A stretch of DNA of 12,308 nucleotides from Vairimorpha apis BRL 01 (Eukaryota; Microsporidia; Nosematidae), in assembly GCA_000447185.1 (NCBI GenBank), contig KE647078.1, forward strand, positions 1 to 12,308, read 5' to 3'. Shown in pieces: positions 1 to 6,190 of the stretch. The number at the start of each line of letters is the position of its first letter. Within the stretch, counting starts at the first letter, position 1. A model generated the notes under the pieces. It was not told the DNA's origin. It saw nothing but the letters and a program-made list of their open reading frames with translations, and made no database searches. Made by a program: the position numbers and the translations under genes.

Positions 1-93
1 GTATGATTGTATCTGTTTTATCAAATTTGCAGATACAGTTGATAAATAATCTAAAACTAAAACTTGAGAAGGAAGCTTTTTTAAAATAAACAT
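1..93 (-). CDS. N-terminus of an unidentified protein (partial, runs off left edge)
   Basis: Reading leftward from the ATG at 93, 31 codons stay open to the window edge. The protein begins MFILKKLPSQVLVLDYLSTV, then an Ile/Gln-rich helix-like stretch. I do not recognise the family. Three things favour this strand: an ATG is present, the codons are protein-like, and a CCC (complement of 106-108) lies 12 bases upstream, the same spacing as in the Mnd1 gene. The gene is divergent from eS30, with about 390 bases between the two starts. The opposite strand is also open at 3-89, so the strand is not fully certain; that reading has no initiation motif inside the window and would be a gene tail. Confidence 0.6.
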   Translation of the reverse strand, partial: MFILKKLPSQVLVLDYLSTVSANLIKQIQSY

Positions 94-105
94 CTTTTTA
101 TATGA

Positions 106-108
106 GGG
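106..108 (-). promoter_or_regulatory. CCC initiation motif of the leftmost gene
   Basis: GGG on the + strand reads CCC on the coding strand, 12 bases before the ATG at 93. It is isolated in very AT-rich DNA and matches the microsporidian CCC-type signal found just upstream of start codons. Confidence 0.5.
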
Positions 109-475
109 TTATTTAAAAAAAAATTTATTATTTAATTTAATTTTTTTTTCAACATGCTTTGTATCAATGATATTCTTTTTAAAATTTTAATTTTTCTTTA
201 AATATATTAAATTTATTTTTTAGATTTTAAAATTTTACAAAAATTTTAATTTTTTCGTATAATCATTTGTAAATATTAAATATTTTATTTTTTATAAGTA
301 ACATCCAAATTAAGAATATTATTTAATCATTTATAATATAAAACTTATAATTATTATGGATTCATATTTAAATATTAAAATAGTTTTTTTAATAAAAATA
401 TTTTTAAGAATTGCTTTATATTTCTAATAATTTATAAATTTTTAATTTTTTTAGTTAGTGCTAAAATTTTTATTA

Positions 476-478
476 CCC
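476..478 (+). promoter_or_regulatory. CCC initiation motif of eS30
   Basis: The sequence is TTACCCATAAAATGG: CCC with five bases before the ATG. This implies a very short 5' leader, as is usual in microsporidia. Confidence 0.6.
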
Positions 479-483
479 ATAAA

Positions 484-666
484 ATGGCTGTACAACCAAA
501 CATTAAGAGAGCCGGTAAAGTAAAGAATCAAACACCTAAAGTTGCTAAACAAGAGAAACAAAGATCAAAGACAGGTAGATGTGCTAAGAGAAGAAAATTT
601 GAAAAGAGACTTGAAATTGGATATTTTGATTGCAACGGTAAAATGAAATTAAATATAAAAGCTTAA
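484..666 (+). CDS. RPS30: Small-subunit ribosomal protein eS30
   Basis: This 60-residue, strongly basic protein belongs to the 40S subunit; eS30 sits near the decoding site and the mRNA entry channel. The diagnostic segment is [12 protein letters not shown] at residues 9-20, which matches the RAGKVRxQTPKV core of the family. It is followed by [11 protein letters not shown] and a basic [10 protein letters not shown] block at about 33-42. The length is close to yeast (63 residues). No ubiquitin-like domain is fused at the N-terminus, unlike animal FAU. The ORF is intact and needs no intron. The ATG at 484 is chosen because CCC lies just upstream and the conserved core begins soon after. The C-terminal third diverges from the usual sequence and has a Tyr-Phe-Asp-Cys stretch. 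G+C is about 33% in the core, far above the flanks, as expected for a constrained, highly expressed gene. Confidence 0.94.
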   Translation: MAVQPNIKRAGKVKNQTPKVAKQEKQRSKTGRCAKRRKFEKRLEIGYFDCNGKMKLNIKA

Positions 667-1499
667 TCTAATAAAATTTTATACTTATGAAATTTTTATT
701 TTTAATAATATTATACTGCAATAAAACAAATAATTTCTTTAAAATTTTAATATTGAAATTATTCATCGTAAATTAAATTTTTTCAAATCAGTTTAAATAG
801 AATATATTTTTAATTCAAACAAATTTAAACCATAATGGTTGTTATAAACCAATATATTAAAAATTATCATTAAAATGTTTAAACTTATATATAATACTAA
901 ATTATTTTAAAATTTAAATGTAAAACTAAAATGTTTAAAATTTAATTATGGTTTTAAGAGTCTTTTATATTTATTTTTTTGCATTAAAATCACTATAATA
1001 TAAATTTACACATATTTATATGAAGGATTTTTTTATAAATGCAAAATACTATATTAAAATATCGATTTTATAAAAAATTAAATGTCGATTTTATTTTTTA
1101 GAGTTTAGTTTATTTTTCGTGTTTGTTTTTTATTTACTTATTTTAATATAAGTGTTAAATAATATAAGAAATTTTTTAAATACTAAATCAATATTAAACA
1201 TTAAATAAATATTTTAAAAATTAATAATTTATAATCAAAAATAAAGAGTAATTTATGTTATATTTCATCAATTTAAGTTATTGATTTTAATAATCATAGT
1301 CAACATCATATATTTGTTACATTTAAAAAAATAAAACAATTTATATTTTAAAAGTAATTTATTTTATTTAAATTAACATATACATAATTTAATTAACCGT
1401 ATATATTAAAACAATTTTAACGAAATTTAAAATTAAATAAATAAATTATAAATATAATTTTTTTTATTTTATATCAAGATTCTGCCCTTTAAAAATATA
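667..1499. other. AT-rich intergenic region with minor inverted repeats
   Basis: I find no gene here. There is a small palindrome AACCATAATGGTT at 829-841. Its left part (828-837) is also complementary to ATTATGGTTT at 945-954. A second 8-base pair is TTTTGCAT (977-984) with ATGCAAAA (1039-1046). In DNA of this composition such short pairs can arise by chance. The stretch serves as the 3' flank of eS30 and the promoter region of Mnd1. Confidence 0.5.
1485..1487 (+). promoter_or_regulatory. CCC initiation motif of Mnd1
   Basis: TGCCCTTT followed by an A/T stretch places CCC 12 bases before the ATG at 1500. It is the only C-run in this spacer. Confidence 0.6.
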
Positions 1500-2114
1500 A
1501 TGGCTAGATATAAATACATGAGGCAAGAAGAAAAACGAGAAAAAATGCTCGAAATATTTGAAAAACATCAATCTTTTTTTAAGATTCAAGAGCTAGAAAA
1601 ACTTGGAAATAAAGAGAAAGGTATAGTAGAAAACACAGTAAAAGATATTGTTATGAGTTTATTGTACGATGATTTAATATGTAGTGAAAAGGTAGGTAGA
1701 TCTACATATTATTGGTCAAATCAAAATAAAAAACTTGTTAATTTAGTTAAAGATAAACAAAAACTTCAAGAAGAAAATTTTGAACTTACGAACAAAATTG
1801 TAAATATAAAAAAAGAATTAATTATAGAAAATAAAAATAAAGCTATGACAGAAGAAAAAATCAACAAACTTAATATATATAATGCTTTAGTAAATAAAGT
1901 AGAAGAAATGAACAAAGAATTAGAGGATTATAGTGAAATATGTATTGATGAATATAAACAAAAATCTCAAGAACACAACTTAATAAATGAAATTAATAAA
2001 TTGACTGATTACATATTTACAATACAAGATTATGTTAGCAATAAATTTAATATGGACAAAAAGGATGTTTGTAAAAATTTTAATATAAATGAAGATATGG
2101 ATTATATAGAATAG
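1500..2114 (+). CDS. MND1: Meiotic nuclear division protein 1 (Mnd1)
   Basis: Mnd1 pairs with Hop2 in the nucleus. The heterodimer stimulates Dmc1/Rad51 strand invasion between homologous chromosomes in meiosis. The 204 residues match the usual family length (about 205). Order of parts: an N-terminal winged helix at about 10-75 with EEKREKMLEIF, LEKLGNKEKGI, TVKDIVMSLLYDDLI and the signature STYYWS at 68-73; a long Lys/Glu/Asn-rich coiled coil at about 78-165; and a C-terminal helical segment (LTDYIFTIQDYVSNKF at 168-183) ending in NINEDMDYIE, which matches the conserved end of the family. The ORF is complete with no intron. The start at 1500 gives the expected family N-terminus. It lies alone between eS30 and a convergent small gene. 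Hop2 is not in the window. The identification rests on recognised motifs along the whole length. Confidence 0.94.
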   Translation: MARYKYMRQEEKREKMLEIFEKHQSFFKIQELEKLGNKEKGIVENTVKDIVMSLLYDDLICSEKVGRSTYYWSNQNKKLVNLVKDKQKLQEENFELTNKIVNIKKELIIENKNKAMTEEKINKLNIYNALVNKVEEMNKELEDYSEICIDEYKQKSQEHNLINEINKLTDYIFTIQDYVSNKFNMDKKDVCKNFNINEDMDYIE

Positions 2115-2382
2115 ATTTCAATAAATTACATGTATTTTTTATATTTTAAAATTAAATTTATAATTTTGTAAAAAAACTTGTTTTAAAGATTAAATAACTT
2201 TGTATTAATTAAAATAAATAAAAACATTATTATCTTATATTGTTGAATTTGTAAATATATTACAGTTTTTTATTATATCAAATAGTGTTTTAAATTAAAT
2301 AATCTATAACAAACATTTTAAAAATTGTTTTTATACTACAAATATGATTTATTGATTAATACTTGTAAATCAATTCAAAAAA

Positions 2383-2604
2383 TTATATATATAAAAAAAC
2401 ATTTAAATTTTTGCTAGAAATAAATAAACAAAGATAATTTAAAAACATGCTTCTATTTAAAGCATAAATTCCGTAAAAGAATCTGTCGTAACCCCTAGGC
2501 CTACGTCCTGTGGCCAAATAGTATTCAACATAACTATTAATAAATAACCTTTTAATCTTATCATGATCCCTCTTGATCATCCTAAAACTCTCTCTCTTAT
2601 TCAT
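2383..2604 (-). CDS. Small basic hypothetical protein, 73 aa (possible LYR/Isd11-like)
   Basis: I do not recognise this protein with confidence. Signs of real coding are G+C-rich codons in AT-rich surroundings, the conserved-looking segment TGRRPRGYDRFFYGIYALNR (32-51), and a G5 run 12 bases upstream of the ATG. The N-terminus is Lys/Arg-rich (MNKRESFRMIKRDHDKIKRL), and the rest is aromatic and likely helical. The C-terminal tail (about 56-73) is hydrophobic and could be a membrane segment or simply degenerate. A weak resemblance to the short LYR-family protein Isd11 is seen: RLF in place of LYR, then a Tyr-rich block followed by an Arg/Phe helix. Isd11 is the partner of the cysteine desulfurase Nfs1 and has been reported in microsporidian mitosomes. 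The similarity is too weak to name the gene. A microsporidia-specific small protein is equally possible. It converges on Mnd1, 268 bases apart. Confidence 0.65.
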   Translation of the reverse strand: MNKRESFRMIKRDHDKIKRLFINSYVEYYLATGRRPRGYDRFFYGIYALNRSMFLNYLCLFISSKNLNVFLYI

Positions 2605-2616
2605 ATATATATATAT

Positions 2617-2621
2617 CCCCC
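2617..2621 (-). promoter_or_regulatory. GGGGG initiation motif of the 73-aa gene
   Basis: C5 on the + strand reads G5 on the coding strand, 12 bases before the ATG at 2604. It is the only G-type motif in the window; the other genes have C-runs. Both types are known in microsporidia. Confidence 0.5.
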
Positions 2622-2691
2622 TTTTACAGATTTTGTTTATATAATTTTTGGAGGGAAAATAAATTAAAATTTAAATTAAACATTTAAAAAT

Positions 2692-2756
2692 AAACAAATG
2701 TTTAAAAATGTGGTACATGGGATACCACAGAATCCAATACATATTTGTTTTTTTTA
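2692..2756. ncRNA. Candidate structured RNA: two-stage hairpin followed by T-run
   Basis: AAACAAAT (2692-2699) pairs with ATTTGTTT (2743-2750). Inside is a perfect 6-bp stem, GTGGTA (2710-2715) with TACCAC (2723-2728), closing a 7-base loop. Large internal loops of 10 and 14 bases lie between the stems. On the + strand the outer stem runs straight into a run of eight T (2748-2755), as in an RNA polymerase III terminator. The inner hairpin is a local G+C peak in spacer DNA. The shape recalls a hairpin with an internal pocket, but I see no H/ACA boxes at the right place, no U6, SRP or RNase P motif, and no A/B boxes. It could also be an element in the leader or promoter of the 73-aa gene on the other strand. 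Confidence 0.35.
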
Positions 2757-3900
2757 ATAAATTGAAATTGAATTATTATGTGATAACTTTTTTAAATTAT
2801 CATTACATTACATTAAATTTTTTATTAAAATATAAATTTTTAGCTTTAAAAAATTATTTTAAAAATTTTTAAACCTGATTGTTTTTTTATAAATAACACT
2901 TTTATATGTTTTTTATATTTTAATATTATTCTGTAAATTTATTGGATAATTTAATTTTAGTGTATCATAAAAAATATTTTTTTGATAATACACAGTAAAT
3001 TAAAATGTAAAATAATAATTTAAATTAATAGATAAAAAATTAATTAATTTATTTAAAACAGATATTTTTTTAATAAATATAGTTATAAATATTATTTTTA
3101 TATTTTCAAGTATTTACAAAACGATATAAGATAAGAAACTATAAAAAAAATTATAAAATAAAATTTTATTTTTTTAAAATCAATATCAAAAACAATACTT
3201 GATTTTACTGCAATTTCTTATACTTTAATTTTTTTATAAATAATAAAATTTATATAAATTAAAAAAGGAATGTTTAAATTGAAAAATTAAAATAATCTTA
3301 AAATTGATCTTATTTTTAATAGTGTTTGTTAAATTTTTAATATGAAAAATTTAAATTGTGGTATTATTTGATTTATATTTGTAATAAAAAATAAATTTAA
3401 TTTGTAAGAGCTTAGTTTAATAGTTTCTATAGCAAATATAAACAAAAAGTAATCATTCTTAAATAAGATTTTAATATATATTTTTATGTAAAATTATTAT
3501 TAATAATTTTACTGCTTAAAACAAATTTATGAAAAATTTAAAAAAATAAATTTATAAACATTAAAAAGTTAGTTTCAATTTAAAAAAACAAAAAATTTGT
3601 TTTAAATAATAATTTTTGTTTATTTTTAATATTAAAGTATTGACATGATGACGTTTGTTAAATTATAAATTTAAACAAAATGAATTATAATATGTAAAAT
3701 ATACTATATATAATACATTACCAAATCAAAACATAAAAATATATAATACTGTCACATCAATAAATTTTATTTGTAATTTATTAAGAATTATATGTTTGAT
3801 AATGATATTTGATATGTTCGTTAATGTTTTATCCACAGAAAATATATATGATATAATTGAAATATAAAACAAATAAAAACTACATATTTTAATTTTATCA

Positions 3901-3904
3901 CCCC
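3901..3904 (+). promoter_or_regulatory. CCCC initiation motif of the cytidylyltransferase
   Basis: CCCC lies 11 bases before the ATG at 3916 in an otherwise A/T-only leader. Confidence 0.6.
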
Positions 3905-3915
3905 ATTTAAATAAA

Positions 3916-4716
3916 ATGAAAAAACCTAGTAAATTGAAAAATATATTACCTAAATACCCTACTGAAAATGTGTTTGAATTTATATCTATAACATCAACAC
4001 CAATAAAATATAAAATACCTGTGGATAGACCTGTTCGTATTTATTGTGATGGAGTGTATGATTTATTTCATTATGGTCATGCACGCAGTCTACAACAAGC
4101 AAAAAATTTATTTCCTAATGTTTATTTAATAGTAGGCTTAACCTCAGATAAATTAACAGAAGAACTTAAAGGACCAACTGTTATGAATGAAAAAGAAAGA
4201 GCAGAAAGTCTAAAACATTGTAAATATGTAGATGAGATTATAGAAAATGCACCTTGGGTTATAACTGATGAATATTTAGAGAAACATCAAATTGATTTTG
4301 TGGCACATGATGAATCACCGTATCAATTTGGTGATTGTGATGATATATATGCTCCTCTTAAACACAAAAACATGTTTATTCCGTTAAAAAGAACTAAAGG
4401 AATTAGTACTAGCGGTATTATTACTAATATTGTACGAGATTATGATAAATTTGTAATTAGAAATCTTGATAGAGGATGTTCTCCAAAAGAATTAAATATC
4501 AGTTTTATTCAATTGAATACCATCAAAATGAAAAAACATGTAGATGAAATTATAAAAGTTATTGATATTCACACAAAAATAAATAATATTAAGATTGAAT
4601 TTAAAGTAGCTAATAAATATTGGGATAATGTTATTCATCGTTTAGTAGAAAAGTTTCAAAATTTAAGAAATGAGAATAGAATTTTTCTCAACAAAATAAG
4701 AGAATTTATAAAATAA
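3916..4716 (+). CDS. PCT1: CTP:phosphocholine cytidylyltransferase (CCT)
   Basis: The enzyme catalyses CTP + phosphocholine to CDP-choline + diphosphate, the usual rate-limiting step of the Kennedy pathway to phosphatidylcholine. The 266 residues contain a short N-terminal extension (1-39) and a complete catalytic domain (about 40-185). That domain has RIYCDGVYDLFHYGHA with the HxGH nucleotide motif at 52-55; the catalytic-type lysine in LKGPTVMNEKER (Lys85); CKYVDEIIENAPW at 102-114; IDFVAHDESPY at 126-136; and RTKGISTS at 159-166, the second CTP-binding signature. The remaining 200-266 is a short, charged, helix-like tail in the position of the membrane-sensing helix. Yeast and mammalian enzymes are longer (over 360 residues); the Ser/Pro-rich phosphorylated tail is absent. 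CCT is favoured over the ethanolamine enzyme because there is a single catalytic domain and the RTxGISTSxIIxxIVRDYD block matches CCT. The ORF is intact with no intron. No other lipid gene is nearby. Confidence 0.97.
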   Translation: MKKPSKLKNILPKYPTENVFEFISITSTPIKYKIPVDRPVRIYCDGVYDLFHYGHARSLQQAKNLFPNVYLIVGLTSDKLTEELKGPTVMNEKERAESLKHCKYVDEIIENAPWVITDEYLEKHQIDFVAHDESPYQFGDCDDIYAPLKHKNMFIPLKRTKGISTSGIITNIVRDYDKFVIRNLDRGCSPKELNISFIQLNTIKMKKHVDEIIKVIDIHTKINNIKIEFKVANKYWDNVIHRLVEKFQNLRNENRIFLNKIREFIK

Positions 4717-4909
4717 ACTATATAAATTTTTTAGAACATTTTAAATAAAATTTATCAGTAAACATATAAATTTAATATTTATCGTTTAAAAATAATTTTA
4801 TTTTCAAAAATCTTTATTTTTTAATTTATGTAATATATTTACATATTTTTTTGTTTTCTAATCTCATAAAATATAATAATAAAAATGAAAGTTTATGACA
4901 TAAAATTTC

Positions 4910-4945
4910 AACAATAAATACAAAATTTACATAATTTTAAATTTA
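4910..4945. repeat. 36-base direct repeat, copy 1
   Basis: The copy starts AACAATAAATACAAAATTTA and matches 4989-5024 at 35 of 36 positions (A against G at one site). The copies start 79 bases apart. The match is long enough to be unlikely by chance even in this AT-rich DNA, so a local duplication is probable. Confidence 0.7.
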
Positions 4946-4988
4946 TTGTTCAAAACTGTACGTATTTGATGAAAAAATACCTTTTAAT

Positions 4989-5024
4989 AACAATAAATAC
5001 AAAATTTACATGATTTTAAATTTA
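4989..5024. repeat. 36-base direct repeat, copy 2
   Basis: Second copy of the repeat at 4910-4945, same orientation, one difference. The sequence between the copies is unrelated and includes the palindrome TACGTA. Confidence 0.7.
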
Positions 5025-5100
5025 ATTAAAATTGCATTCTTTATATAATTTAATAATTATGTATAATTAATTATTATACATTAATATTATATTATAAATA

Positions 5101-5127
5101 TTATACTGAAAAGATAAACCAGTATAA
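5101..5127. other. Perfect 8-bp hairpin
   Basis: TTATACTG (5101-5108) pairs exactly with CAGTATAA (5120-5127) around an 11-base loop. It lies about 385 bases beyond the stop codon of the cytidylyltransferase, so a role in its 3' end formation is uncertain. Confidence 0.35.
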
Positions 5128-5197
5128 ACTTTATTATATTTTCTAGGATTTAAAATTTATTTATTATTTTTGATTTTATATAATATAATTAAATTCC

Positions 5198-5301
5198 TTT
5201 ACAAATTTTAAAAAATATTATAAAATTTATATTAACAAATACATTATTTTTTATTTTATATTGATTTTTGTTCATTAAATTTAATTTTTAATAAAAAAAA
5301 A
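5198..5301. repeat. Inverted repeat, left arm (104 bases)
   Basis: It begins TTTACAAATTTTAAAAAATA and ends in a run of nine A. It pairs with 5485-5588. Confidence 0.85.
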
Positions 5302-5484
5302 TATATATTTTTTATTTATAAATAAAATAAATACATTTTAAATTAAACTGATACATAAAAATTGATTTTTAAATCTATAATTTTTTATGTAAATATGATT
5401 ATCATCAAAAAATTAATTTAAATTGAAAATTAAACAATTTACATGTAAAATATTTAGTTAATTGTAAATAACAGTATTTAAAAT

Positions 5485-5588
5485 TTTTTTTTTATTAAAA
5501 ATTAAATTTAATGAACAAAAATTAATATAAAATAAAAAATAATGTATTTGTTAATATAAATTTTATAATATTTTTTAAAATTTGTAAA
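5485..5588. repeat. Inverted repeat, right arm (104 bases)
   Basis: It begins with nine T and ends AATTTGTAAA. It is the reverse complement of 5198-5301 with one mismatch. The near-identity implies recent origin or homogenisation by conversion. Confidence 0.85.
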
Positions 5589-6190
5589 TTAAATTTAAGT
5601 TTATTTTAAATTATTTTAGATTTTCATGTATAAAAAACAATTGATTTTTTTAACATATTAATATGATAAATGCGATATTATTTATTTTTTTATTTATACA
5701 GATTAAAACATTTTACAGTATTCAATATTTATTGAATTTACTTTTTTTATGAAAATATTTTCAATCATTTGGATATAAATATAAAAAAACCTAGATGTTA
5801 GAAACAAATATAATGAATATTTAATGTTACATCTATAAAAAAAATAAATTTGATAAAAATATCGAGTTGCAATTACAAATTTAAATAAATATTTTTTATG
5901 CTGAATCTATTTTTATTTTAAGAAAAATAAGTTAGAAATATTATTTTTCAAAATATTAAATATATTTTATTTCAATTTTTTCATCATATTATTATATTAT
6001 TATTTTTATATTTTAAAAAATATTAATTTAATATTTTAGATATTTTTTAATAAGTAATTATAAATAAAATATGATTTTTATTTTAGATAATTTATTAATA
6101 TTATAAAATTTTAATATAAAAAATCTAAAAACTATTTTTAATATTTAAATGAATACTTAACTAAAATATTCAAATCATTCAATTTCCAAC

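Larger units (their letters stand above)
94..483. other. Divergent intergenic region, extremely AT-rich
   Basis: This spacer separates the left-edge gene (-) from eS30 (+). Apart from the two C-run motifs next to the start codons I see only A/T-rich sequence with homopolymer runs. There is no ORF of note, no tRNA-like box and no clear hairpin. Confidence 0.6.
2605..3915. other. Divergent intergenic region of 1.3 kb
   Basis: This lies between the 73-aa gene (-) and the cytidylyltransferase (+). Its left 150 bases hold the G/C motif, an AATTTTTGG box (2643-2651) and the hairpin element listed separately. From about 2760 to 3890 it is A/T-rich, mostly near or under 10% G+C, with no ORF, tRNA box or strong hairpin that I can support. 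Confidence 0.55.
5198..5588. mobile_element. Possible MITE-like or foldback element with 104-base inverted arms
   Basis: The left arm (5198-5301) is the reverse complement of the right arm (5485-5588) at 103 of 104 positions; the single mismatch is 5263 against 5523. The spacer (5302-5484, 183 bases) is AT-rich, holds a smaller hairpin (ACATAAAAATT 5353-5363 with AATTTTTTATGT 5379-5390) and a palindrome TTTACATGTAAA (5438-5449), and encodes nothing visible. TTAAATT occurs next to both ends (5189-5195 and 5589-5595), which could be a target duplication but is simple sequence. Such an arrangement fits a non-autonomous DNA transposon, a foldback element or a recent inverted duplication. No transposase is present. 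Confidence 0.5.
4717..6190. other. Repeat-rich convergent intergenic region
   Basis: This lies between the 3' ends of the cytidylyltransferase (+) and the 440-aa gene (-). It holds the 36-base direct repeat, a hairpin at 5101-5127 and the 104-base inverted repeat, all listed separately. From about 5600 to 6190 I see only AT-rich sequence, with a weak 7-base inverted pair (TAGATGT 5792-5798 and ACATCTA 5829-5835). No coding region is supported. Confidence 0.6.

Noticed and set aside
3..89. + strand open frame (28 codons to a TAA at 87-89) that could be the tail of a gene
   Set aside because: The opposite strand offers an ATG with the C-run motif at the usual spacing and more natural codons. 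The + frame has nothing to support it inside the window, though it cannot be excluded.
484..666. Missing N-terminal exon or ubiquitin fusion of eS30
   Set aside because: The frame has a start with its own CCC motif and the full eS30 core. Fungal eS30 is normally unfused, so no extra exon is needed.
829..841. Palindrome AACCATAATGGTT as an operator
   Set aside because: It is short, single and not near a start codon. Palindromes of A/T-rich bases are common here.
2617..2655. A U5 snRNA gene
   Set aside because: The loop-I-like and Sm-like motifs are only 15 bases apart, and the flanking stems and 3' terminal hairpin of U5 are missing. Kept only as a low-interest observation.
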